A stretch of 64,000 nt of DNA from Axinella damicornis (GCA_963931865.1 OZ007505.1:19423139-19487138); one strand, 5' to 3'; counted from the stretch's first letter, positions 42,951 through 56,008 are shown. Made by a program: numbers and translations. Notes: generated by a model not told the origin, from the letters alone.

Positions 42951-45900
42951 CTGTATGGGGGTAGAGGGAGAAAGAAGACGCTGAGTGTAGGGTGTGTTGT
43001 AAGAACACAAGATCAGAGGTAAAGAATACCATGCCACTCTGTACGGGTGATCATAACATAATATATTGGAGTCAAGGAGTGAGAACAAATGAACATCTGT
43101 ACAGGTTTGCATCTATATACGTGATATGGAAAATTAGGATTAGGACTAGGCAGATGCTGCCAGCTGAGTGATCAGCTTGGAATGTTGCTGAAGACCATTA
43201 CAACTGAATTAATGTGAAATGTGCTTGAGCATGTGAGCAGTCATCCATACAGCCAAGAAATCAAGTTTGCTCACGGTCGGTCTTCTGAAATTGCATGGTG
43301 GACTTGTGTTCTCTTTGCATTGGCATGATCCACGCAAAATGCTTGGCTTGGTTAGGTCAATTATTACGCAAGGGCACAGCCATGCCACTAATCTAGAGGC
43401 TCTTATAGTTCCATATGAAATGCAGAAGCTCTAGGCTCAGGAAGCACTGTAAGGCGACATGTCTTGGGTAGCTTCTCGCACTCAAAGATGATGTCACAAT
43501 TTTAGGTCAAAGTTGAAGCCGAGCGCATTAGCGCGAGGCTTTGAATGGGGGATCTATTTCTCACTATATACGTATGTACGTACGTACGTACCGGAATATG
43601 TCACGCTCAGGAATGTTGATAGGAATGTTGTGGGTTTCCTGCCGGCCAATTGAGTTGTATTTGCTGCGAGGGCTCGACAGTGCGACAACTACAACCTTGA
43701 GAAACAGATCAGTGGACGAGCGCGCGGTGCTCCAGGGCTTGCAGAGCTGGAGCAGCTACATATGGAGTCAAACAGCTACATATGGAGTCAAACGTTTATA
43801 CCACAACTTCACAATAATCTCGCATAGCCAGAGGCTAGGGTACAAACGAGCGGGGCCTTCAGGGCTTGCAGAGCTAGAGCAGCTACATGTGGAGTCGAAC
43901 AGTGAGTGTAATCGACATGTTTTAACTTTATCTCAGGTCCACACTCGCAAATTCACACTTTCTTAGCTATAGAGATCTATATATCATACTCGTAAGCACG
44001 TGACCAGGCTGCGCATGCGGCCGCGGCGTGCGCGCGAGGCATTATGCGGATACGTATTCCTAGTTAACATGTTAAAAGTGTCTGGTCATGTTCTGTCAAG
44101 CCAGACCAGTTTCACATTGGGCATATGAAATGATATATCTGCACTTTAGGGCTCACCTTACTGAGTGGCCTACGATCAGCACGTACATTCTTCCTCAACT
44201 CATCACAAACGGCCTGATGACCATGTACCTCTGCCACTTCATCAGCAGTCACACCATCCTGAATGGTTCATATGTGGATGTGTGGGTGCAGCGATAATCC
44301 AGTCAGTTTTAACTGCATAATTATGCACGTGAAATGTGCACATATTTGTATCATGGCTAAAGTTGAGCCTTGATACAGCGCTAAGCAAACTTATGCTTCC
44401 AATCTGCGGTTAGGTTGGTATAGCTATATGCGACAGTCATATCCAGTACAAGCAACAACATGTCAGTTTCATGATTGAGGCGACTGACAACCAACTTGGC
44501 TTCTAACGTTCAATACACTCCACCCCTTGAGAGCTTTAAGAGCAAACCAATTCAAACACTAGCTGCAGGGAAAGCCCTTCCAAGTCCTCCCTCCGATTGT
44601 ACCACAAGTCATGCAGAATTGAGGAAGGTCTGGTAACTCATCAGGTGATACCTTGTCTTTGAGGCCGAGGTTTGCTCCTCGCTGGATCAGGAGCTTCACA
44701 ATCTCAAGGTCACCCTTTTCTGCTCCATAAAAGATAGCACTCCTGCCTGAAGTCTGGGAGACACATTACACACATGGCATCACATTGAGTTATCAGTACT
44801 CCTACGTATGTCTTATGAACAACTGTATTCTTGACTAGAATTCTGCTCCCACTGAATAGGGAAGCTTTTGATGTCACTACACGTTCATGTAGCCCCAGGC
44901 TATTCAGTTCAGTACTACATGACTGCAGTTTGGGCTTCATCAGGAGCATGAATACAGAGACATACGTACTTATGATGCTGAGACATACATACTTCTGATG
45001 CTGTGAGTATACTTATACTGTAGCACTTAAATTTTGTGGGTGTAAATTCAATCGTAAATGTATTTCAAGACGCAGTTGTGCAAGTGTGTGGGACTGTGTG
45101 TGGTAGTGAATCTCTACATTGGCGCAATGGCAAGCTGGCTCTGTTTGAGTGAAACTGTGGATGGATATAGCTATACCAAAGTTTAAGCTGCCAGATCCAC
45201 ACAGGGACAAATTGACATGAAACAGGTACCGTAGTCGCGTGTTATTAGGCACATCTCACTTATAGGCGCATATTCGCTGTTAGGCGCAGGTTCAACTCTC
45301 GTCCCAGGTAAGCGCTGCAGTCTTCTTCCAGAAACTCTGCCAAATTCGATCCTTCGGAGTGGAAATTAGCTATATTCAAATTGAAGTGTGCTTCCTATTC
45401 GAGGAATGTCATTATTTTTAGATGTGTTATTAGGCGCATCTCGCTTATAGGCGCATACTTCCTTCCTGTGGAGTTATAGGTGCATGCGCCTAATAACGCG
45501 CGACTACGGTATTAGCTATAACAGTTGGGCACTGGCCCCGTGTGTCTACTCCCTGTCTACCTGACATCATTGCACATGACCAGATCTCCCAGGCCTTCCC
45601 CCACCATATTTGCATACTGCAAGTGATCAAATATTGGCAGTTGGAACGAGGGTAACCCATTACTGTCCTTATGATTCTGCAGTAAACAGCTAATTAGGTT
45701 TGCTTACATTTTCCTGGAGGTTCACATCCGCCCCAGCTTCCACTAGTACACTCACTGTCTCAGTGTAGCCCCGCCAGGCTGCATACATGAGTGCTGTCAG
45801 TCCATGCTGTGGAACAGCGAATATAGTCACTCAGAAGTGACGTGTATAATTGCAACAGAAATTGCCTGTGCTCTGATAGAACTGGGTACAATATTATTGT

Positions 45901-48900
45901 TACCAATCAGTGTCACATGTGACACGGCCTGTCAACTAGCTATGGTGCTGTCAGGTGACAATCAATGTGAACAAGTACAACTGAGAAATCAGCTTTGCCA
46001 CATTATAGCAACATACCATATCATAGAAAGTAGTTGCTCCTAACCTACACTTGACAAGGCTATACTGATGAGACACTCCACAATTAGGTTGAAACCAGTC
46101 CAGGCTGTTTGCAGAGAGTGTGTGGAGACCTCAGTCGAGCTTTTGAGAGTTGATGTAACAATTCATTCCCGCATTAATACCATACCAAGTAACACCCCCA
46201 AATTCTTACATGTTAAAGTTTGACTCGCTCTGTGGAGAGCATCTTCTAGAATATCTCATTCGCACCCAGGCCATTCCCACCCACCAGCATTTGATCGCTC
46301 GCAGTATGCAGGGGAAGGCTTGGGAGATATGGTCATGTGCAGTGCCATCAGGCAGACATATGGTAGACACACAGGGGGTGGAGCCCAACGAAGAATCTCA
46401 ATGCCCTACTTGTACTGTCCATCCAAAGGCTGGATGTCAGAGCATGTGCAGGGCAGACTATCAATACCGTTCGTTGTTCATGACGCAGGGAGGATCGACG
46501 TGAAACAGGTATTATAACGGGCCCCCGTGTGTCTACCCTCTGTCTACCTGACGTGACTGCACATGACCAGATCTCCCATGCCTCCCCCACCATATTTGCA
46601 TACTGCAAGTGAGCAAATACTGGCAGTGATAATGTCTGGGAACGAGGCTAACTCATTACTGTCCTTATGATTCGGAAGAAAACAGCTAATTAGATTTGCT
46701 TACATTTTCCTGGAAGTTCACATCAGCCCCAGCTTCCACAAGTACTCCCACTGTCTCAGTGTAGCCCTGCCAGGCTGCATTAATGAGTGCTGTTCCTCTA
46801 TCCTGTGGAACAGAAGAATACAGAATTGACATGTATAATTGCAATAGAAATTGCCTGTGCTCTGATAGAATGGAGTACAATACCTATCAGTGTCACATGT
46901 GACATTGTTGTCGGCTATGATGCTGTCAGGTGCACGTGAACAAGTACAACTGAAAAATCAGCCTCACCATGCACATTACAGCTATCATATCATTGAAAGC
47001 TATCAACCTATTATTACCTACACTTGACAAGCCTAAGCTGATGATGACACTCCACAATAATAAATGTAGTATTTGAAACCAGTCCAGATCTTAGTTGAAT
47101 GTTTGGGAGTTGATTTGATACTTCATTCAAGCATCAATACCTTTACCATAGTCTCCAGCTAATACGCCACCTTCGAGTAAACACCCTCCCCCAAGTTCTT
47201 ACATAGGGTAGTTTGACTCACTCTGTGGTGAGCGTCTTCTCAACAACACATTCACACTACGTTCACTACCAAGTTTGCATCAAACCCTGGCCCATCGCAA
47301 GGATAATTTGAAGTGGATAACTTGAAGTACGTATGCTTCATCCAATGCTGTCCTACTACAAGGGTAATAATGCGACAGTCTTTCAACATACAATGCCTTG
47401 TCAGTGCCTTTGCTACAATATCATCAGATATGTTCCCCCCAAAGGAGGGTTCCCCCAACCACCACCACCACCATTCCTGGCCTAATATCCTTTGATGTGG
47501 TCATTTGAATGCCTTCAGTTCTTAGATGTAGTAATACTGCCTCAAAACATAGCATTGCACCTAGAGGAGCACATTCTTGAGGGGAGGATCTTTCTATGAT
47601 AGGGCACAAATACTATACTCACCTCATCCTGCAGGTCTGCTTGTGCTCCAGCTGACAGTAGAGCACGTACAGTGTCAGTGTGACCCATGACACTAGCCCA
47701 CATGAGGGCAGTCCCGCCATCCTGAGGAACACAATGAGAGTAAACAGATGGCAACAATTGAAACATGTACACTTCATGTGAGGTACTTATTAGCAGTAAT
47801 GGGTATCACTAATTGCCGAGTGCCTTATCGTGAGGCAACTAATCATGCAGTGTGGTTACGTCGCGTCGGTATAAATATATATATCCATCACATCCGTCAC
47901 ACTTTTTTAGGTCCTCTCAGGACCCCATTGTCCATGGTTAATGATTGCACGCCGTGGGTAGGCAGTATGTGCAGCACTATACGATGTCGGTAGGCACACC
48001 ACAGGGTGGACTTTGCTGTTATCATATGATGGAGCTGGAGCTAGCTGTCACTGCTCGACCGCTCCGCGGTGTGAGGTCATTGGCCTCTCACATGGAGTGC
48101 TGCAGTTATATGGACAAATTCATGAATACCAGTCAGTACTGTATTGTGTAATCAGCTCACAGCAGCACGTCATAGTACCACCAACTATTACTATGTCATT
48201 AATAAACAACTACTATACTTTAGGTTCGCTCACTTTCTCCTGGAGGTTCACATCCGCTCCAGCTTCCACTAGTACACTCACTGTCTCAGTGTGGCCCCTC
48301 TGGGCTGCAATGATGAGTGCTGTTCGTCCACCCTGGCAGAACAGAAGAATTCAGAAGGGATGTGCATAATTACACTTGAAATTGTGATGTGCACTGAGCA
48401 CAGTTGCATTATTTGTCACCTGTCAGTGCAACATGTGACATTGTTGTCTACTGTGATGCTGTCAGGTGACAAACAATGAGAACAAGGACTCAGTTCTACC
48501 AGAGTACACCATATCCGTGAAAGCAGTTGCTCCTATCAATGTATATCTTACAGTTAACGAAGCCAACACAAGCATAAAATGACACCCCACTATATAAGGT
48601 TGAAACCAGTCCACGCTGTTTGAAAATTTTAACGAAGCTTTGCGAGTTGGCATGATAATTGGCGGTATGTGCAGCACTATACGAGGTTGGTAGGCACACC
48701 ACAGTGTGGACTTTGCTGGTACTATACGATGGAGCTGGAGCTAGCTGTCACTGCTCGACCGCTCTGCGGTGTGAGGTCATTGGTCTCTCACATGGAGTGC
48801 TGCAGTTGTATTGACAAACTCGTGAATACCAGTCAGTACTGTATTGTGTAATCAGCTCACAGCAGCACGTCATAGTACCACCAACTATTACTATGTCATT

Positions 48901-51359
48901 ATGATTTCGTAATAAACAACTACTATACTTTAGGTTCGCTCACTTTCTCCTGGAGGTTCACATCCGCCCCAGCCTCCACTAGTACACTCACTGTCTCAGT
49001 GTGGCCCCACCGGACTGCAGTGTTGAGTGCTGTTTGTCCATCCTGGCAGAAAGGAAGAATTCAGAAGGGATGTGTATAATTACACATGAAATTGCGATGT
49101 GCACTGAGCACAGTTGCATTATTTGTCACCAATCAGTGCAACACGTGACATTGTTGTCTATTGTGATGCTGTCAGGTGACAAACAATGAGAACAAGGACT
49201 CAGTCCTACCAGAGTATACCATATCCGTGAAAGCAGTTGCTCCTATCAATACATATCTTACAGTTAACAAAGCCAATACAAGCATAGAATGACACCCCAC
49301 TATATAAGGTTGAAACCAGTCCACGCTGTTTGAAAATTTTAATGAAGCTTTGCGAGTTGGTTTGATAATTGATTCTGGCATTACTGCCTCTCTGACTGGC
49401 ACATCCCTTCCCTCTCCACTGGCTGAGGTGAAGTGGCTACAGTACTGCATTAGCAACCCTCTCAGCACCACTCTCGTTGGTTTGGGTGAGTGTCTATGAC
49501 AACCACTCTTGGTCAGTAACTCAGCCAGAGGCTGTTGGGGTGCCTGTGTGGCAGACAGGTGCTAACTTTGCCAAGGCATTGTTCCTTTACAGTTAATCCC
49601 TACAGGCCAATATGTCCATCTATATACAGGGCACCGACTACAGCCTGGATAGAGTGGAATGTACTGCACACCATCCTGGTGATTATATATATACCAGGTT
49701 TTGTGCAGTGCATGAGGGCAATATAGTAACTGTCAAAGGCGGAATGACGCACGAGCGCTGAGTCAAGGCGAATATATTATCCAAGTCTGTTACTATATTC
49801 CCCAAGTGCACCAACTAAAGCCCTGTAATGCATTGATGTATCGTTAGTTGTTACTTACCCGACACAGCCATAGGCTGCAAAGTTGTGCAATACCTAGTAA
49901 AGTGTAGTCTATGTCATCACATATGTATAAAATAACACACAGCTGACTTAAACCATACAACCTGACCAATCAATTTGCTACCAGGAGTGTAGCATACTCC
50001 CAAGAAAATGCATACCCAATCCTGTGCATTCACATCTGCCTGGGCCTTTAGCAGCTCCCTGACCACATCCAGGTGGCCACCCTCGCTAGCCAGCATCAGT
50101 GCAGTCTTGTTCCACTGCATGTATGAGAGAAAACAGCAAAAGCAGCAGTACATCACTGTGATCATGAAACTGACATGACAACAGTGAATTGGTAGTTGGT
50201 ACACGATACCATTTCAGATCATAGTCCATGCAAATCGTGAACATCGTGATTTTGTCATATATGCAGGCAATAATATTGTGACAATTGGGACAATAATGTC
50301 ATTATGTAAAGTATTGTGTAATATCTCAGCTGGCTCTACATGTACAGTCCACCTGTCTGTCTACCTGAGTTATGTTCTGGACCATTCTTCTAGCCCTATA
50401 AATTACCTTCACTTCTGTACATTATTGTCAGCCTGTTAGTCAGTCCATGAAGTCAGCTTAATCTCTGTCAGTGTGAACTCTTGCGGTGCGGACCAGCTAG
50501 CTAAACGCTGGTGGCTTTGTGTAGGCTTACCTGGAAACAGGACAATATTATGAGTGGGGCAACAAGTCCTGCGAGACATGGCTATGCAGCATGTGAGCTT
50601 CAGCACAAGGTTTAGCGACCAAGCAGTGAACGTTCGAACATGGCGAACTCTACTGTGAACAGACCAATCAATTTGCTGCTACATTGGATACGGACAGGAA
50701 CCGAAAGGGAACGTGACATCACAACAAAGCAGTTTCTAGCACTCAGAGCAGGATCTTGTTACCCTGAGACAGTACTTGGCTTCATCTCGTGCTGTATCAG
50801 GTAACTCCAGCCTTCCCTTGTCCTATTGACACACAATATCTGACCCATGTACCTCCTTTGTAGGTACACACTACGTACAAGTGGTAGCTACTCACAATCC
50901 TGGTAGCTAGTGGTAGGGCAAACTCACCTTCAGGATCATGCCTCATGCCATGCTTTACTCTCACCTCATGGATACCGCAGTAGACACCGATTGCACCCAC
51001 TACCTTGTAAGTTGGTTTGACCCAACTTGTGTGGGCATTTGCCGTTTCAACTGTACAGGAACATTCTAATGCTCGAACTCTGCAACCATGGTGAGTCTCT
51101 GAGTATACTTTTGCATGAGTAGAAAAGTCGCAACCACGACAGTATAGTCAGAGTCTTCGTAGGCTTTTTCTGAGGGCTGTGAGTCTTTACAATATAATTA
51201 CGTATGTATTTCACTACCGGGAATGTAGAATACTCTCAAGAGTCACTGGAGACTGCATACCCAATCCAGTGCATTGACATCTGCCTGGGCCTTTAGCAGC
51301 TCCCTGACCACATCCAGGTGGCCACCTACAGTGGCCAGCATCAGTGCAGTCATCCCCCG
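42714..51359 (-). CDS. Death-domain/ankyrin family paralogue 3 (5' part missing)
   Basis: Ten exons, high to low: 51359-51261, 50114-50016, 49042-48944, 48332-48234, 47721-47623, 46802-46704, 45806-45708, 44753-44652, 44258-44157 and 42950-42714 (stop TAA). All are in phase 0 and open, encoding 377 residues. Two exons of the ELLKAQADV class, two of the VSVLVEAGADVNLQEK class, then one of each remaining class. Upstream of 51359 the homology to gene 2 ends at about 51493, where copies of repeat U begin. The death and middle domains were not found up to 64000, so the gene is either split by a very large insertion or 5'-truncated and perhaps no longer expressed in full. Confidence 0.78.
43520..44066. 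mobile_element. Unclassified insertion in gene 3 last intron
   Basis: Starts at the same intron point (after AGTTGAAG) at which gene 2 diverges from gene 3. It has CCGAGCGCATTAGCGCGAGGC at its left and GTGCGCGCGAGGCATTATGC at its right, plus internal repeats of CAGCTACATATGGAGTC. Superfamily unknown. Confidence 0.45.
44157..44258 (-). CDS. Gene 3 exon: last, degenerate ankyrin repeat
   Basis: 34 codons, differing from the gene 2 copy at one residue (VRADRR for VHADRR). Confidence 0.8.
44652..44753 (-). CDS. Gene 3 exon: ankyrin repeat (GRSAIFYGAEKG class)
   Basis: 34 codons, TSGRSAIFYGAEKGDLEIVK then LLIQRGANLGLKDK. Confidence 0.78.
45227..45511. mobile_element. MITE of 285 bp with TACCGTAGTCGCG ends, TA target
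   Basis: The left end TACCGTAGTCGCGTGTTATT pairs with the right end with one mismatch over 24 bases. It interrupts AACAGGTATTATAACAG, seen intact at 2055 and 25960, with TA repeated at both sides. TTATTAGGCGCATCTC is repeated inside. Confidence 0.85.
45708..45806 (-). CDS. Gene 3 exon: ankyrin repeat (HGLTALMY class)
   Basis: 33 codons, HGLTALMYAAWRGYTETVSV then LVEAGADVNLQEN. Confidence 0.83.
46270..46634. mobile_element. Foldback element inside ankyrin intron (copy 3)
   Basis: Copy of 2739-3110 in the equivalent intron of gene 3. Confidence 0.7.
46704..46802 (-). CDS. Gene 3 exon: ankyrin repeat (DRGTALIN class)
   Basis: 33 codons, DRGTALINAAWQGYTETVGV then LVEAGADVNFQEN. The opening Gly of DGxTAL is Arg here, and NLQ is NFQ. 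Confidence 0.83.
47623..47721 (-). CDS. Gene 3 exon: ankyrin repeat (LLSAGAQADLQDE class)
   Basis: 33 codons, DGGTALMWASVMGHTDTVRA then LLSAGAQADLQDE. Confidence 0.83.
48234..48332 (-). CDS. Gene 3 exon: ankyrin repeat (LVEAGADVNLQEK class)
   Basis: 33 codons, GGRTALIIAAQRGHTETVSV then LVEAGADVNLQEK. Confidence 0.83.
48944..49042 (-). CDS. Gene 3 exon: ankyrin repeat (LVEAGADVNLQEK class)
   Basis: 33 codons, DGQTALNTAVRWGHTETVSV then LVEAGADVNLQEK. Confidence 0.83.
50016..50114 (-). CDS. Gene 3 exon: ankyrin repeat (ELLKAQADV class)
   Basis: 33 codons, WNKTALMLASEGGHLDVVRE then LLKAQADVNAQDW. Confidence 0.83.
51261..51359 (-). CDS. Gene 3 exon: ankyrin repeat (ELLKAQADV class)
   Basis: 33 codons, RGMTALMLATVGGHLDVVRE then LLKAQADVNALDW. 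Confidence 0.83.
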
Positions 51360-51493
51360 CTGCATGTATGAGAGAGAAAACAGCAAAAGCAGCAGTACAT
51401 CACTGTGATCATGAAACTAACCTGACAACAGTGAATTGGCAGTTGGTACACGATACCGTCTGAGATCATAGTCCATGCAAATCGTGAACATTA

Positions 51494-52080
51494 TGTTACA
51501 CTCCTGGTATAGGAAAAATTGTGCCGCGTAATGTAATCTAATCTTTACACTCCTGGTAGGGGAAAAATTGTGCCGCGTAATAATTTACACTCCTGGTAGG
51601 GGAATAATTGTGCCGCGTAAATAAACGAGGGGCAACCGCACGCCGTTGCAACGCCGCGGTTGCCTCGCCGTAGCGAAGCTAATTATTGTAATTCGTTCTA
51701 ATTAACGCACATGCCACGTGGCTCAGTCGATCGCGAGCAATGGCGACCAAAAGGAAGACAAGACAGCACTCACAACTTAGCCAGCACGGTAAGTTTTGGC
51801 ATGTAAGCGTCAGTGAACGACAGCGATCACGGCTGTGTGGTCAGAATCTTCGTGTGCCTTTCCTAAGAACGGTACTGCCACCGGAAGTCGGAGAGAGGGC
51901 TCGAGCAATGACATGGCGGCCACGGCGAGACAAAAGCGCTTGTATCTCCACCACCAAGGTGAGCTTCAGCACAAAAATCGTACGCTTGGGTCACTGAACG
52001 ATAGCGATCACGATGGTGTAGGCAGATTCTTTGTAGGCCATTCGCAAGGTAGTGTAAGGTTAATTATTTTTTTACATCGA
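51494..52080. repeat. Repeat U, copy b (inverted)
   Basis: Starts with three tandem copies of a 35-base unit, TTACACTCCTGGTAGGGGAA...GCCGCG, then the complement of the U body. The exon-like frame (MATKRKTRQHSQ...) runs on the plus strand from 51740. Confidence 0.75.
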
Positions 52081-52760
52081 GGGGCAACCGCACTCCTGGT
52101 AGCCGTGGTTAAACGGTAGCACAAGCTAAGTGTGACAGTTCGTTCCAATTATCACACATCACCATGATAGCTATATACAGGGAAGATCACAAATTATTTC
52201 GAGTGCTCTCAAGTACCATTCATAAAGTAGCCGCGTTGCAACCTGCCGTAGCGCTAGCTAAGTATTGCAATACGTTCTAATTAACGCACATGTCACGTGG
52301 CAACCACGCTCAAGTCGATCGCGAGCAATGGCGACCAAAAGTAAGACAAGACATTATTACAGCACTCACAACTTAGCCAGCACGGTGAGTTTCAGTATGA
52401 ATGCGTCAGTGAACGACAGCGATCACGGCCGTGTGGTCAGAGTCTTCGTGTGCCTTTCCAAAGAACGGTATTGCCACCGGAAGTCGAGAGAGCGCTCGAA
52501 CAATGGCGGCCAACGGCGAGACAAAAGCGCTCATATCTCCACCACCAAGGTGAGTTTCAGCACCAACTTTTATCATTCAGGTCAGTGCATGACAGCGATC
52601 ACGGCGGTGTAGTCAGAATCTCCGTAGGCCAAGCCTAAGTACTCAAACATTATTTATATTATATTATTTACGCGGCACAATTTTTCCTATACCAGGAGTG
52701 TAATATTTACATTACGCGGCACAATTTTTCCCCTACCAGGAGTGTAATAATAAATAACAA
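52081..52760. repeat. Repeat U, copy c (inverted)
   Basis: From GAGGGGCAACCGCACTCCTG to the doubled GCGGCACAATTTTTCC...CCAGGAGTGTAA end. Confidence 0.75.
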
Positions 52761-53333
52761 ATAACTCGTTGGCGAGATAGGAAGAGCCTACAGAGATTCT
52801 GACTACACCGTCGTGATTGCTACCATGCAGCAACCCAAACGCACAATTTTTGGTGCTGAAACTCACCATGGTGGTAGAGATACAACCGCTTTTGTCGTGC
52901 CGTCGGTCGCGATCGCTCTCTTCGAAGTTCGTTGCCAGTACAGTCTTACGAAGGCCCCACAAAGATTCTGACCATACAGCCGTGATCACTGTCGCTAACA
53001 TGCCAAAACTCACCGTGCTGGCTAAGTTGTGAGTGCTGTAATAATGTCTTGTCTTCCTCATTGCTCGCGACGACTTAGCGTGGTTGCCACGTGGCATGTG
53101 CGTTAATTGGAACGAATTGCAATAGCGTACGCTACAGTAGTATACGGCGAGTCGCAACCGGGGTTGCAACACGGCTATGAATGACTTCTGAGCACTCTAA
53201 ATAATTTCTGATCTTCCCTATCTATATATAGCTATCATGGTACTCACGTGATGTGTGATAATTGGAACGAACACTGCACACTTAGCTTGTGCTACCGTTT
53301 AACCGCGGCTACAAGGAGTGCAGTTGCCCCTCG
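52761..53333. repeat. Repeat U, copy d
   Basis: Plus-orientation copy joined head to head to copy c; ends AAGGAGTGCAGTTGCCCCTCG. Confidence 0.75.
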
Positions 53334-54218
53334 TTACACTCCTGGTATAGAGAAAATTGTGCCGCGTAATGTAATGTATTCTAATGTATTCTAAATAATC
53401 TAATAAACGTTTGACTATTTCCGAATGGCCTACAAAGATTCTGACTACACCGTCGTGATCGCTATGATGCAGTGACACAAAATCGTAATAATTGGGTTGC
53501 ATGTAAAACGCGGAACTTGGAATGGAACGTGGAATGGAACGTGGAATGGAACGTGGAACGGATGTAAAATGTTGTAATGAGTCCAATAAGCATGTTAATT
53601 GGAGCTGGCGCGAGCTTATCTCGCGCAGTCGAGTCCTGGTAACAGTCATATCGCGAGAGAGAGCTCAGCCTACCACGCGAGACTACCGGCAGGTTGTATG
53701 CCCTGGATGTAAGAAGTTCACAGTAGACAACAAGATGCTACTAGCCTAGTTGACATGACTATGCCATCCGAGTGAAGCAGGGCTGTCTTCGAGTGACGAA
53801 TAAGCGTGAGCGGGCCAGCATAGCAGCCAGCTAGGTCTATAGCACTAGCACGGTACACATTCATACAGCTTATACTAGTGATGCTGCTCGCGCTTTAATA
53901 TTCGTCAGAAGACAATAGCCCTGCTGCACTTCGCGGATCGGTCAACTGCATGTTTAATGAAGGCACTGGAGTGCAAAACCCTCGGCGTAGTGTAGTCCAT
54001 AATGTATGCATGGAATAATTACGCATTATATGTACTGGAGGTGGAAAATCCTCTGTCAATGTCTGTGGAATCTGTGATGCAATGGGCTTCATAATACTAG
54101 TGGAATGTGGGATTCGAACTCTGTCCTGATGATTGATAATTGTAACATGGTAGTCATACAGAACAAAGGCACCGTGCGGTTTATATCGTGCAGACGCATG
54201 TTTCAATTAGGGGTAGTT

Positions 54219-54290
54219 TAGCCTCGTTCCCAGGCTCCTCCCCAGGTTTTTGTCGCATACAAAAAGCTGAGGAGCCTGGGAACGTGGCTA
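54219..54290. mobile_element. TAGCCTCGTTCCCAG-family MITE, 72 bp
   Basis: Inverted ends TAGCCTCGTTCCCAGGCTCC / GGAGCCTGGGAACGTGGCTA; GGGTAGTT is duplicated on both sides. It is nested in the 53495-55649 transposon. Confidence 0.8.
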
Positions 54291-55017
54291 GGGTAGTTAG
54301 AACACAGCAATTTGGGCAGTTAGAACAACACAGCTGCAATTGCAACCAGCCCGGCACAAAGATCTACACGAACGTACCAACACGCAGGTATTTATGTAAG
54401 TGCATGTGATGCTATTCATAGACGACGTAATTCACTTCCTGCTCTTATTTTGCATACTCTTACGTCATATGTTCAATGGACGCGACGATGGTGACAACAT
54501 GAACATTCGAACACAGACGGAGACCACTCGTGGACCTACGTAGTATTGATTGGCTAGAACAATGGGCGAACCATGAACAGTCTAACCAGGCTCTGTACCT
54601 TCTCGCCTACACAGCAAAGTTGCATCGTGCGAATAACTCGTGGACCTACCTATTCATTGGCTAGAGCGACGGATGGCCGACCATGAACAGTCTAACCAGG
54701 CTCTGTACCTTCTCGCCTGTCACTGTGACCCAGCAAACTGGACGAAGACCGCTGGTGGACTTACCTATTCACCGACCTCAGACCTTGTACATGTCCTGTA
54801 GAACACATGGTGTGCTTAGCAGCTAGACCAGTGTGCAGCATGCTGTGTTGTGGACATCTGCATGTGTCTGGATTATCATATGATTTCTGTCGCCTCAGTC
54901 ATGCATGGCATTGCACTCGCTCACGCTCGCCCCACAATGTCATGCATTCTCCTAGTAGCTGACATGATTGCTGCTACGCCCGCGAGTATTCTATTATCTA
55001 TGGTATAGTACAGTCGA

Positions 55018-55091
55018 GTCTCGTGCCCAGACCACACCCCCGGCCCTCGCGGGCCGGGGAGGCGGTACTAGGTGTGGTCTGGGCACGAGAC
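55018..55091. mobile_element. Related palindromic MITE, 74 bp (GTCTCGTGCCCAGACCACACC)
   Basis: Both ends pair over about 21 bases. The tip GTCTCGTGCCCAG is a variant of the TAGTCTCGTTCCCAG family. No target duplication recognised. Confidence 0.65.
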
Positions 55092-56008
55092 AACTGCGTG
55101 GCATGCAAATGGCTGACTCGATTGCGGACAAATCGGTAGGCAACCTATCTTAACTTTTGAATGACACGCTTTTAGCGAAATCCACGAGTCAAAACTCTTA
55201 AGCACCTCGTGTGGAGCCCGCTGATACCCTTTTTGGAACGTGTCCAGTCACCTAGTGGTAGTTAGTGTGGTAACAGACAGACAGACACACAGACACACAG
55301 ACAGACACAAACTGACTACTGTAACCCTCCTGCGCATGCGCGCCGAGGGTTAATAACTACACGAAATTCTCCAACCAGGCCATAACAATCTGTAGTGACG
55401 GGTAGTCTCGCGTAGCCAGGTTGTCTCTCGCGCGACGATTGTCATCAGCCACCATCTCCCTTGACTAGACTCGACTCTTTCACTGCCTATGCCGACTCGA
55501 CTGCATGATCACGCCAGCCCCTATTAACGCCCACGTTAATTAACACGCTTATTTGACTTACTAGGACATTTTACATCCGTTCCACGTTCCATTCCATGTT
55601 CCATTCCACGTTCCATTCCATTCCACGTTCCGCGTTTTACACTCAACCGAATAATTGTGCTGAAACTCACTTTGGTGGTAGAGATATGAACGCTTTTGTC
55701 TCGCCGTTGGCCGCCATTGCTCGAGCGCTCTCTTCGACTTCCAGTGGCAGTACCGTTCTTAGGAAAGGCACACGAAGATTCTGACCACACGGCCGTGATC
55801 GCTGTCGTTCACTGACGCTTACATGCCGAAACTCACCGTGTTGGCTAAGTTGTGAGTGCTGTAACAATGTCTTGTCTTCCTTTGGTCGCCATTGCTCGCG
55901 ATCGACTGAGCGTGGTTGCCACGTGGCATGTGCGTTAATTGGAACGAATTGCAGCTTGCGCTCGCGCTACGGCGGGGTTGCAATGCGGCTATGAATGGTA
56001 CTTGAGAC

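Larger units (their letters stand above)
53495..55649. mobile_element. TIR transposon of about 2.15 kb with 8-bp target duplication
   Basis: AATAATTG flanks both sides (53487-53494 and 55650-55657). The terminal repeats begin GGTTGCATGTAAAACGCGG / GGTTGAGTGTAAAACGCGG and run into arrays of GGAATGGAACGT. The U sequence resumes exactly after it (compare 57080-57110). The interior holds no recognisable transposase, so it is non-autonomous. The 8-base duplication is compatible with hAT or related superfamilies. Confidence 0.75.

Noticed and set aside
54095..54130. tRNA-like GAGTTCGAATCCC on the minus strand
   Set aside because: The bases on both sides of the loop do not pair as a T stem and no anticodon or acceptor stem is found.
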